Source: Belliella calami
Lineage (GTDB): Bacteria; Bacteroidota; Bacteroidia; Cytophagales; Cyclobacteriaceae
NCBI RefSeq assembly: GCF_022549695.1
Contig: NZ_JAKZGS010000010.1
Location: 1-64,000 of the forward strand
Reading direction: 5' to 3'
Length of the DNA: 64,000 bases
This document shows positions 17,816 to 27,490 of this stretch, piece by piece. The position numbers were made by a program, and so were the translations under genes. The notes under the pieces were generated by a model that saw nothing but the letters and a program-made list of their open reading frames with translations, did not search any database and had not been told where the DNA came from. Within the stretch, counting starts at the first letter, position 1; every line of letters starts with the position of its first letter.

Positions 17816-17939
17816 AATGCCGTTAAGATAAGACCTGCAAGGTTTTCTATTAAATTAGAACAGGTCTCTTATTTGGCAGGGAAGACCAATAAAAGATTTA
17901 AACCTGGCAGGTCTGGATTCTTAACTAAACGACATTGAA
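17816..17939. repeat. Palindromic dispersed repeat, copy 2
   Basis: Second copy of the element at 8591-8717, same orientation, with the same outer (AATGCCGTTAAG..GACATTGAAT) and inner (ACCTGCAAGGTTTT..AAACCTGGCAGGT) inverted arms. It ends about 30 bases before the fucosidase ATG, so transcripts of that gene may start within or read through the hairpin. Confidence 0.75.
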
Positions 17940-17970
17940 TCATATATACTCAATTTATTTGACGGTGAAA

Positions 17971-20022
17971 ATGATAAGAATGCTCCTAGTTCTCATTTTT
18001 TTTATTGCAAGTTGCTCTACCAAAGCTCCTGAGCCCGTATTTCCTATTCCATCTGAAAGACAGCTGGCTTGGCACAAAATGGAATATTATGGTTTTGTCC
18101 ATTTCAATATGAATACTTTTTCAGATATGGAATGGGGTATGGGTGATGAAGACCCCTCAAGTTTTAACCCCACAGATTTGGATACCAGACAATGGGCAAA
18201 AGTTGCAAGAGAAGCTGGAATGAAAGGACTTATCATTACAGCCAAGCATCATGATGGCTTCTGTCTCTGGCCTTCAGAATATACAGAACATTCCGTAAAA
18301 AAATCCCCATGGAAAAATGGCCAGGGCGATCTCATCAAAGAATTGGCAGAATCCTGCAAAGCTGAAGGAATAGGTTTTGGAATATACTACTCACCTTGGG
18401 ATAGAAACCATGCGGGCTATGGAACGGAAACTTACATTTCTTATATGAAGAATCAGCTCACCGAGTTATTGAGTAACTACGGTGAAGTGTTTGAAGTATG
18501 GTTTGACGGTGCAAATGGAGGAACTGGATACTATGGCGGGGCAAATGAAGATAGAAAAGTGCACAAACGCTCTTACTATGAATGGGAAAATGTCTATAAG
18601 CTAGTTAGAGAATTACAACCAAATGCAGTGATCTTTGGAGACGCTGGCCCAGATGTACGCTGGGTGGGTAATGAACACGGCTATGCATACGAAAGTACAT
18701 GGTCTAACCTAATGAGGGATTCTGTTTATGCTGGAATGCCTGAGTACGCTGAGCTGTATTCAAGTGGACAAGAAAATGGGAGTCATTGGGTTCCAGCAGA
18801 AGCTGATGTATCAATCAGACCAGGCTGGTATTATCATGCATATGAAGACCACAAAGTGAAATCTCTGCCACAATTGTTGGATATATATTATAAAAGTATC
18901 GGACAAAACAGCGCGCTACTTATCAACTTTCCTGTGGACAGAAGGGGACTTATCCATGAAAAGGACGTAGAACAAATCATGAAGTTATCCACAAAAATCA
19001 CAGAAGACTTTGAAAACGACTTAATTCAAAACGCCAAACTAGTTGCGAGTAATGAGAGGGGAAAAGGCTATGAGGTAGAGAATGTTCTGGAAAATGAATG
19101 GGAATCCTATTGGGCGACTGAAGATGGAGTAGTCCAAAGCAGCATTGAAATAACTTATCCACAAAAAATCCGCTTCAACAGATTCTTGATTCAAGAGTTC
19201 ATTGCGTTGGGACAAAGAGTCAAAAGCTTTAGTCTAGAAATCAGAACTGATGAAGGTTGGCAAGAAATCTATCAAGGCACAACAATCGGGGCAAAAAGAA
19301 TTCTAAGACTGGGGGACCATTTCACCGACAAGATTCGGCTGAATATTTTGGATGCAAAAGCTTCTCCTGCCATATCCAAGGTTGGTATATTCGATGCTCC
19401 AAAACTATTGGTTCAGCCAGTTATCCACAGAGATAGAGAAGGGAAGGTATATATGGAAATTCCGGAATCAGGTGTGGATATCTATTATACCCTTGACGGT
19501 ACTATTCCAAGCAAATCAAGTGGAGAGCAATACATCGCTCCATTCACCATGAAAGAAGCGGGCAAAATCACAGCCATTTCAATCGACCAAAATAGTTACG
19601 ATTCGAGTGAAGCCATGGTTCAGAACTTTGACATTGCAAAATCGAATTGGAGGGTTATTCATGACGATCCAAACTCAATAAACATCATAGACGACGATCC
19701 TAACACCAATTGGACTAATCCAAAAAATGAGGTTATCATTGATCTTGGTGAACTTATCCACATCAATGGCTTTGAATATTTGCCTCCCCAAGGTCGGTAT
19801 TTTAGCGGTTTGATTTTCAAGTATCAATTTAGTGGCAGTGTGGATGGGAAAAGTTGGAAAGATCTGTCCATTGGTGAATTTTCAAATATAAACAACAATC
19901 CAATCAAACAAGAGATCCGTTTTGGGAAAACACAAGCCCGATATATCAAACTAACAAGCCTCGAGACTTGGGATGGAAAACCAAGTCAGTATGCAGAGAT
20001 TGGAGTGCTTACCCGAGATTGA
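17971..20022 (+). CDS. Alpha-L-fucosidase, GH29, lipoprotein with F5/8-type C domain
   Basis: About 683 residues. Lipoprotein signal MLLVLIFFIASC, then the GH29 catalytic barrel: FVHFNMNTFSDMEWG, IITAKHHDGFCLWPS (substrate histidines near residues 93-94) and the nucleophile Asp179 in FEVWFDGANGG. After the barrel (residue about 350) come a discoidin-like region, a chitobiase-type segment (DIYYTLDGTIPSKSSGEQY) and a C-terminal F5/8 type C domain (..QARYIKLTSLETWDGKPSQYAEIGVL). It should release L-fucose from glycans at the cell surface. The start at 17971 is preferred over 17935, which lies in the repeat and lacks a signal. Single gene with a strong terminator. Confidence 0.92.
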   Translation: MIRMLLVLIFFIASCSTKAPEPVFPIPSERQLAWHKMEYYGFVHFNMNTFSDMEWGMGDEDPSSFNPTDLDTRQWAKVAREAGMKGLIITAKHHDGFCLWPSEYTEHSVKKSPWKNGQGDLIKELAESCKAEGIGFGIYYSPWDRNHAGYGTETYISYMKNQLTELLSNYGEVFEVWFDGANGGTGYYGGANEDRKVHKRSYYEWENVYKLVRELQPNAVIFGDAGPDVRWVGNEHGYAYESTWSNLMRDSVYAGMPEYAELYSSGQENGSHWVPAEADVSIRPGWYYHAYEDHKVKSLPQLLDIYYKSIGQNSALLINFPVDRRGLIHEKDVEQIMKLSTKITEDFENDLIQNAKLVASNERGKGYEVENVLENEWESYWATEDGVVQSSIEITYPQKIRFNRFLIQEFIALGQRVKSFSLEIRTDEGWQEIYQGTTIGAKRILRLGDHFTDKIRLNILDAKASPAISKVGIFDAPKLLVQPVIHRDREGKVYMEIPESGVDIYYTLDGTIPSKSSGEQYIAPFTMKEAGKITAISIDQNSYDSSEAMVQNFDIAKSNWRVIHDDPNSINIIDDDPNTNWTNPKNEVIIDLGELIHINGFEYLPPQGRYFSGLIFKYQFSGSVDGKSWKDLSIGEFSNINNNPIKQEIRFGKTQARYIKLTSLETWDGKPSQYAEIGVLTRD

Positions 20023-20035
20023 GTTTAAAATGAAA

Positions 20036-20074
20036 ACAGGCAGTAGAAACGAATTCTACTGCCTGCTTTTTTTT
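20036..20074 (+). terminator. Intrinsic terminator after the fucosidase gene
   Basis: CAGGCAGTAGAA pairs with TTCTACTGCCTG around a short loop, followed by eight T residues. It may also serve the convergent peptidase gene from the other side. Confidence 0.9.
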
Positions 20075-20092
20075 ATGAAAATTTGAAGAAAA

Positions 20093-22420
20093 TCACTTCC
20101 TCTGCGCTTTTTTCATCGGATTATCGCCAGATGAAGCACCTCTTACTCCTGCAGCTCCTTTGAACAGTTCAAATCTGCTTGGTGCAAATGTCCGTGGCCA
20201 ATAATTGTTAGATTCGTCAATATCAGCTGTTTCTCTATATGGATCCAGCAAGATGCTTTTCACTTCTTTTTTCTTCGCAAAAACTTTAGAAACTTCATTC
20301 TCATTCAATCTCCAAATCTGTGCTGGAATTCTATCAACTTCAGAAGTTCCATCTGTATAATTAAATTGGATTATAAGTGGCATTACAAGGCCTCCAAAAT
20401 TTTTGAATCTCAATTCATAGAAGTTCAAGCCACTATTCAAGAGATCCTTCTCTTGCTGACTCAATCTAGCCATAAAGTCCTTGTAAGCCTTTTCATCTTC
20501 AGGCGTCACAGTGAAAGGATTATAACTATTATAGAAATCTCTAGTCGCAGGATCTGCCTCCAATACCGTCTCTTCTATATCTTTTGCATTGTAAGTTTTT
20601 GATATATAGGACTCTTCTTTATCAAAAGTCTTCTTGGCATCTGCTTTTTTCTCCGCTGGAGTTCTATTATCCAATTTATACCAACTCACAGATTCTAATG
20701 AAATATCAACAGGATCTGTACCAAAGAACCAACCTCTCCAAAACCAATCCAAATCCACAGCGGAAGCATCTTCCAATGTTCTAAAAAGATCTTCTGGCGT
20801 AGGGTGCTTGAACATCCATCTTTGGGAATACTCTTTGAACGCATAATCAAAAAGCTCTCTACCCATTACAGTCTCTCTTAGGATATTTAATGCTGTGGCA
20901 GGCTTAGCATATGCATTTGGACCAAACTGAATGATATTTTCTGAATTAGTCATGATAGGTTCAAGGAGGTTTTGTTCGCTTGCCATATACGGCGCGATTT
21001 TATGCGCAGGTCCTCTTCTGGAAGGGTAATCTCTATCCCACTCTTGTTCTGCCATAAATTGCATGAAGGTATTCAACCCCTCATCCATCCAAGACCACTG
21101 TCTTTCGTCAGAATTGACAATCATTGGGAAATAATTGTGTCCTACTTCATGTATAATTACTGAAATCATTCCGTATTTTACAGCATCTGTATATGTCCCA
21201 TCCGCATCAGGTCGGCCGTAATTGAAACAAATCATTGGGTATTCCATTCCATTGCTTCCCTCTACTGAAATCGCAACAGGATATGGGTAATCAAAGGTTT
21301 TGGCAGAGTAAGACTTTAATGTATGAGCTACTACTCTTGTCGAATATTGTTCCCAAAGTGGGTTTCCTTCTTTTCCATAATAGGACATGGCCATGACATC
21401 ATTTCCACCTTGTTTCACTGCCATAGCGTCCCAAATTAATTTACGAGACGAAGTCCAAGCAAAATCCCTCACATTTTCTGCATGGAAAATCCATGTTTTC
21501 TTATCTTTAGACTTTCCTTTTTCCAATCTCTCAGCCTCTGCTTGGGTTCTGATGACTACTGGCTTGTCATACGATTTTTTTGCCTGCTCCCAACGATCTA
21601 GTTCTGTTGGAGAAAGTACTTCCTCTGGATTTTGCAAAACACCAGTGGAACCAACCATGTGATCAGCAGGGACTGTGATTTTTACTTTATAATCTCCAAA
21701 AGTCAATGCAAATTCTCCTCTACCTACAAACTCCTTATTCTGCCATCCTTCAAAGTCGGAATAAACTGCCATTCTAGGAAACCATTCTGCCATCGTATAG
21801 AGGTAATTACCATCCTTCTCAAAAAACTCGTATCCAGGGCGACCACCAATGAAACTCATCCTATCGTGGATATTGAAACTCCAATCCACTGTAAATTCAA
21901 ACTTTTCACCTGCTTTCAATGGTTGTGGCAAATCAACTCGCATCATTGTATTATTGATCGTCACCGGAATATCATCTCCTGACATTGTCTTGACAGCATT
22001 GATTTTATATCCCAAATCTTGATCGTGCCATACGATTCCTTCAAGCTGCCTCATAGACATTCTTGGATTGATGCTGCTCGTTGCCATCTTTTGAGTGTTG
22101 GAATCTTTGGATCTTTCATTTTGGTCAAGCTGAATCCACAGATATGTCAATTGATCTGGGGAATTGTTGAAATAAGTGACTTTTTGCCATCCTTTGATAG
22201 ACTGGTTGTCATCATTCAATTCTACTTCGATTTCATGATCTGCTTTTTGTTGCCAATATAAGTGCCCTGGGGCTCCTGAAGCAGTTCTGTACACATTTGG
22301 AGAGCGAAGCATGGTTCCCAATTGTTCGAATTTCTCTGCATGATTTCTTTCAGCACTTTGGCCAAAAGATGCAAATGAACACATAAGTCCAAGTGCAAGG
22401 AAGGTAAATATTCTATACAT
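20093..22420 (-). CDS. M1 family metallopeptidase, secreted
   Basis: About 775 residues from the ATG at 22420, which begins a signal peptide (YRIFTFLALGLMCSFASFGQ); the longer open frame to 22552 lacks one. The zinc site is HEVGHNYFP with the third ligand in WMDEGLNTFMQF, and the exopeptidase-type segment GSNGMEYPMICF precedes it. This subgroup of M1 aminopeptidases is typical of Bacteroidota and carries a long C-terminal extension with polar residues. It probably trims peptides in the periplasm. Followed on the opposite flank by a HupE-like membrane gene and a DUF6702 gene, an association common in the phylum. Confidence 0.9.
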   Translation of the reverse strand: MYRIFTFLALGLMCSFASFGQSAERNHAEKFEQLGTMLRSPNVYRTASGAPGHLYWQQKADHEIEVELNDDNQSIKGWQKVTYFNNSPDQLTYLWIQLDQNERSKDSNTQKMATSSINPRMSMRQLEGIVWHDQDLGYKINAVKTMSGDDIPVTINNTMMRVDLPQPLKAGEKFEFTVDWSFNIHDRMSFIGGRPGYEFFEKDGNYLYTMAEWFPRMAVYSDFEGWQNKEFVGRGEFALTFGDYKVKITVPADHMVGSTGVLQNPEEVLSPTELDRWEQAKKSYDKPVVIRTQAEAERLEKGKSKDKKTWIFHAENVRDFAWTSSRKLIWDAMAVKQGGNDVMAMSYYGKEGNPLWEQYSTRVVAHTLKSYSAKTFDYPYPVAISVEGSNGMEYPMICFNYGRPDADGTYTDAVKYGMISVIIHEVGHNYFPMIVNSDERQWSWMDEGLNTFMQFMAEQEWDRDYPSRRGPAHKIAPYMASEQNLLEPIMTNSENIIQFGPNAYAKPATALNILRETVMGRELFDYAFKEYSQRWMFKHPTPEDLFRTLEDASAVDLDWFWRGWFFGTDPVDISLESVSWYKLDNRTPAEKKADAKKTFDKEESYISKTYNAKDIEETVLEADPATRDFYNSYNPFTVTPEDEKAYKDFMARLSQQEKDLLNSGLNFYELRFKNFGGLVMPLIIQFNYTDGTSEVDRIPAQIWRLNENEVSKVFAKKKEVKSILLDPYRETADIDESNNYWPRTFAPSRFELFKGAAGVRGASSGDNPMKKAQRK

Positions 22421-22479
22421 ATTGTAGCTATTATAGTCAATGACCCGAAGGTCAAAATCTTTGATAATATAATTATTTT

Positions 22480-23061
22480 CTACCAAAACTTCGTGTCTAT
22501 CATCATCATGATAGCCATACCAAGTACAACGGAAGAAATCGTAATTGTCCATTCTTTTCTATTGACACCTATCAGGCCGACTATCAGTGAAGAGGCAATC
22601 AGGAATATCGCAACGATCGCCAGCTGCCCTACTTCCAGACCAATATTGAAAGCTAATAGCGGTTGAAATATCGACGCTTCTCTTCCTAGGAGAGATCTCA
22701 GGTAATTGGAGAAACCAAGACCATGAATAAGTCCGAAGAATAATGCGAAAATGTAATTCAACTGTATTCCACGGCTATTGCTAGGTTTTGGCTTGAGAAT
22801 ATTGGCAAATGCAGTGATGGCAATAGTAACTGGAATTAGGAATTCAATCAAATTTGAATTGACTTTTACAATATTCAATGTCGCCAAGGCCAAAGTAATC
22901 GAATGACCTATTGTAAATGCTGTTACCAATATCAATATTTTTTTCCAATCTCTGGCTACATATATCGCACATAGTGCTATCACAAAAAGGATATGGTCAA
23001 AACCTTTAATATCTAGGATATGCTTATATCCTAACTCAAAATACAATTGAAATTGGCTCAT
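22480..23061 (-). CDS. HupE/UreJ-like membrane protein
   Basis: 193 residues with six hydrophobic helices. HupE/UreJ features: the N-terminal GYKHILDIKGFDHILFVIALCAIY with histidines in the first helix, AFTIGHSITLALATL, and FGLIHGLGFSNYL. The family includes proteins tied to nickel or cobalt supply for hydrogenase and urease, but this Bacteroidota subgroup is found next to M1 peptidases, with no urease or hydrogenase here. Its stop codon lies about 60 bases before the peptidase ATG, so the two are probably co-transcribed. Confidence 0.82.
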   Translation of the reverse strand: MSQFQLYFELGYKHILDIKGFDHILFVIALCAIYVARDWKKILILVTAFTIGHSITLALATLNIVKVNSNLIEFLIPVTIAITAFANILKPKPSNSRGIQLNYIFALFFGLIHGLGFSNYLRSLLGREASIFQPLLAFNIGLEVGQLAIVAIFLIASSLIVGLIGVNRKEWTITISSVVLGMAIMMMIDTKFW

Positions 23062-23155
23062 TTTTGCCTTAAGTATTTAAAATTATTTTTACTTCACATT
23101 ACGGGAATGTAAGTATAATGCATAATTTGCAGAAAAAGTACAATTAAACTCTCAA

Positions 23156-23644
23156 ATGGTGTATAATTATATTTTCACGTTAATCTTGGGATGGAAGGTA
23201 TTGTTCCATCCTTTTTATATCAGTCTGACAGACATCAGGTACAATGATGCTTCGAATACGATCGAAGTTGCACAAAAGATTTTTTGGGATGATCTCGAAA
23301 GGGGACTTGGTGAGACTTTCGGTACAAAGGTGGACTTCTTGAATCCAAACGATCCAGAAAAACTCAAAAAAATGGTTGAGAAATATGTAATTCAACATAA
23401 TGAAATCGTCATTAATGAAAAAAATATCAAACTGACCTTCTTAGGTTATGAAATCGAAGAAGAAGCAGTTTGGATATATTTAGAAGGTGAAAGCTCTGGA
23501 ATTCCCAAAACAGTCAATATTCGAAATACAATACTTATAGATCAATTCAATGACCAGCAAAATATTGTAAATTTCTATATTGGGAAAAAGCCCAAAAGCT
23601 TGATTCTATACAAAGAAAAAATAGAGGGGGAGATTGCTTTCTAG
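23156..23644 (+). CDS. DUF6702 family protein
   Basis: 162 residues. A hydrophobic N-terminus is followed by HPFYISLTDIRYNDASNTIEVAQKIFWDDLE, the hallmark of DUF6702, and a C-terminal beta-rich half (FLGYEIEEEAVWIYLEGE). Function unknown; the family nearly always neighbours the M1 peptidase and HupE-like gene, here divergently, 94 bases apart. It is probably a periplasmic or surface protein. Confidence 0.75.
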   Translation: MVYNYIFTLILGWKVLFHPFYISLTDIRYNDASNTIEVAQKIFWDDLERGLGETFGTKVDFLNPNDPEKLKKMVEKYVIQHNEIVINEKNIKLTFLGYEIEEEAVWIYLEGESSGIPKTVNIRNTILIDQFNDQQNIVNFYIGKKPKSLILYKEKIEGEIAF

Positions 23645-23714
23645 ATTCTCAGTAGATGTCACTCTTGTTAAGTTGCTTCCCTCTTATTATTTCAAATCCC
23701 TCCATTACCAGGCT

Positions 23715-24272
23715 TCAAACTTCCTTCTTCAAAGGAATCTCGCTAAGTGGAAACCACCTATTATCTATCCTTTTGAGCAATACCAATCGGTCAAATTGAA
23801 ACTCATAGTCAAAATCCAAACTATTGACATAAGCCCAGTATTCTTCAAAATCTTTCGCTTTAATATCTTTAAATGCCACAGTCATATGTGGGTAATAGTT
23901 TGTATCACTCAATTCTTTGACCAATTTCAATTCACGTTTGAAATGTTCTGCTAGAGCACATTGCAATAAGTTGAGTTTTTCGTTTCTCCTTACTTTTATA
24001 AAAATAACCCTATTCCCAAATTTGCCAAAGCCTTTGAAATGAAGCTTTATACTTTTGTAATCTTTGGCAAATTCTTCCAAACTTTTTGTCAAAATATCCT
24101 CCTTGGCTTCATTCCAACTAAATGGCATCTTAAGGGTGACATGAGAAGGTGATTTCAAAGAATATTTAAGTCCAAACTTTTCCCTAAGATCTTCTTTAAT
24201 TGCAGTTGCCCCTTTTTGAACTTCTCCTTCTGGAACTAGTGCAACAAAATATTTACCTATAACTTTTGCCAT
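23715..24272 (-). CDS. 2H phosphoesterase / 2'-5' RNA ligase family protein
   Basis: 185 residues from the ATG at 24272. The two HxT motifs that define the 2H fold are present: HVTLKMPF near residue 43 and HMTVAF near residue 125. Family members hydrolyse or form 2',3'-cyclic phosphates and related bonds in RNA or nucleotides. No adjacent partner gene indicates the substrate. It is convergent with the DUF6702 gene. Confidence 0.85.
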   Translation of the reverse strand: MAKVIGKYFVALVPEGEVQKGATAIKEDLREKFGLKYSLKSPSHVTLKMPFSWNEAKEDILTKSLEEFAKDYKSIKLHFKGFGKFGNRVIFIKVRRNEKLNLLQCALAEHFKRELKLVKELSDTNYYPHMTVAFKDIKAKDFEEYWAYVNSLDFDYEFQFDRLVLLKRIDNRWFPLSEIPLKKEV

Positions 24273-24403
24273 TGAACACAAATATATTTGAATTCAGATT
24301 CTATACTACGTAATTCCTTCATCTATTTATTATAAATTTGAGTGGGATTTGTATAATCTCGGGGCAAACGATTAAATTGAAACATCATTGAGAAATTATA
24401 GCT

Positions 24404-25318
24404 ATGAAGAATTTTGAAAAGGCAATGATTGGCCTTGACCTCAGCGAAATGGATGAAATTCTGATCCGAAAAGTTGCTTTTATCAGTGAAGCACTAGGGT
24501 TCAAGAAATTGTACTTGGTCCATGTTGCCAAAGACTTGGTCCTTCCCGAGGAAATCAGAAGTGCATATCCAGACCTGCTTGCTCCAATGGACGAGACAAT
24601 CACTGCAGAAATAAAATCATTAATAAATAATGAAAAATCGCTAGATAAATCTATCGAAATAGAAATTATGGTCTTGGAAGGAAACCCTATGGAAACTTTC
24701 TTAAGGTCTGCCAAAGTCAAAGATGTCGATCTAATCATTATGGGAAGAAAAGATGAACTACCTGGCAGTGGCTCCCTTTCCAAAAACCTTGCGCAAAAAG
24801 CTCCTTGCTCAGTTTTATTTCTAACTGAACAGGGACCTGTTGCTATACCTAAAAAAATAATGGTGCCTCTAGATTTTTCTGGTCATTCTAACATTTCTTT
24901 CGAGTTTGCTACACAACTCAACAAAGATCTCAATGCCGAGATCATCGGTATGCATATCTATGATGTCCCTACAGGATATTACAAAACAGGAAAATCTTTT
25001 GAGGAGTTTGCGAAAATTATGGAGGATAACTCAAAGAAAAATTACAAAGATTTTCTTCATAAAAACAAGTTGAATTCATTTGAATGCCTATTTCTTTTGC
25101 GTGAAAATGGAAATGATGGAAGACAAATCCTGAAGTTGGCAAAAGCAAAGAACATCGACCTTATAATTATGGGAAGTCGGGGGCGAACCAATTCAGCAGC
25201 TGCTCTACTCGGAAGTATCGCTGAAAAAATCGTTCAGCTAAACAATGAAATTCCGATGTTGATTTTTAAGAAAAAGGGTGAGAATATGGATTTTCTCCAA
25301 GCCTTGATGAAGATCTAA
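24404..25318 (+). CDS. Universal stress protein with two UspA domains
   Basis: 304 residues in two tandem UspA domains, about 1-145 and 148-295. The second ends in the ATP-binding pattern GSRGRTNSAAALLGS (G-2x-G-9x-G-S/T); the first has a degenerate version (GRKDELPGSGSLS). The DLIIMG strand precedes the motif in both. Such proteins are induced by stress and bind ATP; target unknown. Single gene; the MITE-like repeat follows it. Confidence 0.9.
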   Translation: MKNFEKAMIGLDLSEMDEILIRKVAFISEALGFKKLYLVHVAKDLVLPEEIRSAYPDLLAPMDETITAEIKSLINNEKSLDKSIEIEIMVLEGNPMETFLRSAKVKDVDLIIMGRKDELPGSGSLSKNLAQKAPCSVLFLTEQGPVAIPKKIMVPLDFSGHSNISFEFATQLNKDLNAEIIGMHIYDVPTGYYKTGKSFEEFAKIMEDNSKKNYKDFLHKNKLNSFECLFLLRENGNDGRQILKLAKAKNIDLIIMGSRGRTNSAAALLGSIAEKIVQLNNEIPMLIFKKKGENMDFLQALMKI

Positions 25319-25471
25319 AATATATACACGGAAAAAGGATTGTAATTTAAGAAATAGTTGCTTTTCGATTCCTTTCGATAGTAGATCCGTCTCGATGGAC
25401 AAGATGTCTCTGGCTATTAGTCTTTTTAAAATACATGAACTAGATGTTTCTTGCATATTTGCTTTTCACAC

Positions 25472-25640
25472 TAAACTAATATGATTATAAGCTTCTTTGC
25501 CAGTAGCTTTAATTCCAAGGTTGATTGCTTGCTTATGTTCAATATCTATGAGTATCTAATATCAATTAATATCGGATCTAAGCTAAATCAAGCTTTTTTT
25601 AGTTAGTGGCAAAGTTCCGTATATCCGTATAAACTAATAT
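25472..25640. repeat. MITE-like element, copy B, between 11-bp direct repeats
   Basis: The core 25483-25629 is nearly identical to the reverse complement of 5771-5920, with the same imperfect terminal inverted repeats. This copy is bracketed by a perfect 11-base direct repeat, TAAACTAATAT at 25472-25482 and 25630-25640, which could be a target-site duplication. It lies between the stress-protein gene and the end of the sugar-transferase gene, overlapping that gene's last few bases. Confidence 0.75.
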
Positions 25641-27007
25641 GCACTTTCTCTATTGTACACTAGTTCTATGACAGTCTTGATACAAATATTCAAATCCATC
25701 CAGATAGACCAATTTTGGATATAAAAAGAATCTAATCTTACTCTTGATCTGATTTGCCTTAAGTTCTCAATTTCACCACGATATCCTTTTACTTGTGCCA
25801 AGCCTGTAATTCCCGGTTTGATTTTATGACGGGAATTATACTTTTCTACCTGCATTTGAAATGTCCTATTCATCGGAATAGTATGTGGCCTAGGCCCAAC
25901 TATTGACATATTCCCGATAAAAACATTTAAGAACTGTGGCATTTCATCCAATGAAGTATTTCTCAAAAATGCCCCAATTTTTGTCACCCTCGGATCATTT
26001 CTTACCGCTTGCTTCGTGTCTGCATAGTCATTTGGAGTCATAGACCTGAATTTTAGACACTTGAATACCTGATTATTTACTCCATTTCTTTCCTGAACAA
26101 AAAATATTGCCCCCTTTGATTCGAGTTTGATCAAAAAACCAACTAAAGGAACCATCCAACTCAATATAAAAACTATCACAAAGAGTGAAAACATGATATC
26201 AAACGCTCTTTTCAAAGCCCTATTCATGATATTATCCAAAGGAATATCATTGATATTAATCACAAAAAACTCTTCGTATTTAGAGAATGACAGATTCTTC
26301 TCTAGTTGTAAATTTCCGTTAGGAATGACTTTCACTTTAATGTACTTGTCATCGGCATAATTCATTACTTTTTTGATGATGCTCACATCCAAGTTTTCAC
26401 TGATATAGATCAAATCTAAATCTAGCTCATTTGCTTCTTCAAAAAACTTATCAACAGCCCCTCTTGTATTTATGCTATTCACATCCAAATCATCATAAAA
26501 ACCAATAAAATTGATCCCGAAATCCCTTCTTTTCCTAAAGACTTGAGATAATTTATTGCTAGTCCCACTTTTTCCCAAAATCACTGCATTTCTGTAGTTC
26601 TTTCCTTGGATTCTATATTGTTTGAGTGCCAAGTGAACTCCAACCCTATACAATCCCAAAAACAAAAGTGAATTGATTGCAACTCCAATTAAGAAAAAGA
26701 TACCCAAGGGGTGTTCTTGGGTTGGGACCCAAAAGATTGACATCAGCCCCAGAAGCCAAATCATTGATTCGGGTAATTGCTTTAGCGTATATCCAACTTC
26801 GGTCGTTCTTCCTATCTTGTAATCTTTCCTACCTACAGAGATCAGCAACCAAAAAAGAAGAAAGTAGCTATAGAGTGTTAGGTTTACTTTGGGAAAATCA
26901 ATAAAATACACAAAAACAGCAACCGTGACTGTAAGCCCAATCGCGATTACTAAAAGATCCCCAATAACAAAAAGCCAAGGGAAGTATTTGTGAAAACGTC
27001 TTTTCAT
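25634..27007 (-). CDS. Polyprenyl-phosphate sugar-1-phosphate transferase (exopolysaccharide initiation)
   Basis: 457 residues in the PglC/WcaJ superfamily layout: four N-terminal membrane helices (residues about 12-110), a Rossmann-like middle region (NAVILGKSGTSNKL), a fifth hydrophobic segment (MFSLFVIVFILSWMVPLVGF) and the catalytic domain with KFRSMTPNDYADT, NTSLDEMPQFLNVFIGNMSIVGPRPH and PGITGLAQVKGYRGE. It transfers a sugar phosphate, usually glucose-1-phosphate, onto undecaprenyl phosphate to start exopolysaccharide repeat synthesis. Single gene here, but wecB and a Wzi-like gene lie within 7 kb. Confidence 0.9.
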   Translation of the reverse strand: MKRRFHKYFPWLFVIGDLLVIAIGLTVTVAVFVYFIDFPKVNLTLYSYFLLFWLLISVGRKDYKIGRTTEVGYTLKQLPESMIWLLGLMSIFWVPTQEHPLGIFFLIGVAINSLLFLGLYRVGVHLALKQYRIQGKNYRNAVILGKSGTSNKLSQVFRKRRDFGINFIGFYDDLDVNSINTRGAVDKFFEEANELDLDLIYISENLDVSIIKKVMNYADDKYIKVKVIPNGNLQLEKNLSFSKYEEFFVININDIPLDNIMNRALKRAFDIMFSLFVIVFILSWMVPLVGFLIKLESKGAIFFVQERNGVNNQVFKCLKFRSMTPNDYADTKQAVRNDPRVTKIGAFLRNTSLDEMPQFLNVFIGNMSIVGPRPHTIPMNRTFQMQVEKYNSRHKIKPGITGLAQVKGYRGEIENLRQIRSRVRLDSFYIQNWSIWMDLNICIKTVIELVYNRESAY

Positions 27008-27207
27008 AAAAATTTATAATCCTATAACTATTTACGTAAACAGCTAGTGGATAGATTATTCTTGTTTACCTATTATTCGAATAATAACTTCGAATAATTA
27101 AATTTGATCGTAAAATTAAAAAAGTTTTACAAAGCAGTGTTACATTTGAAGCAATAAATTTTTTAATCTTGTATTTATTAATTTAAAAGTAAAAGTCCAA
27201 AAAGCCC

Positions 27208-27490
27208 GTGTTTAAATTTAAAGACCTTTTGAGTACTTCTGCTAATCCTGAATCTATCGGGTATAAGTTCAGAAATAGACGTTTTATTGTATTTGAAACT
27301 TTTGTTTGACATTCTAACCAAAACCAAACTAAGCCAGACTAGAAAATGGGAACCAAGAGATGCCAAACAGTACATAGAGGAAATCCGGTTACTTTCTGGA
27401 AAGGAAGTGAAAACGCTCTTCCCAAATTCCAAAATTTATAAAGAGAAATTTATTGGCATGACAAAGTCCTATGTAGCTCACAATCTTTAG
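27208..27490 (+). pseudogene. Remnant of a class I SAM methyltransferase
   Basis: Two fragments in different frames. The first (frame of 27208, ending at a TGA about 27309) reads FKFKDLLSTS..IGYKFRNRRFIVFE, like the N-terminus of small Bacteroidota methyltransferases; the second (27320-27490, shifted frame) reads RLLSGKEVKTLFPNSKIYKEKFIGMTKS, which is their C-terminal end. The glycine-rich SAM-binding middle is missing. This is best explained as a gene reduced by an internal deletion plus frameshift. Its end overlaps by 4 bases the convergent lipoprotein gene. Confidence 0.5.

Noticed and set aside
24385-24783. 132-residue frame opposite the universal stress protein
   Set aside because: Overlaps a complete, well-supported UspA gene and shows serine/isoleucine-rich shadow composition.
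27178-27432. 84-residue minus-strand frame opposite the methyltransferase remnant
   Set aside because: The methyltransferase-like signal is on the plus strand; the minus frame has no family match or sensible start.
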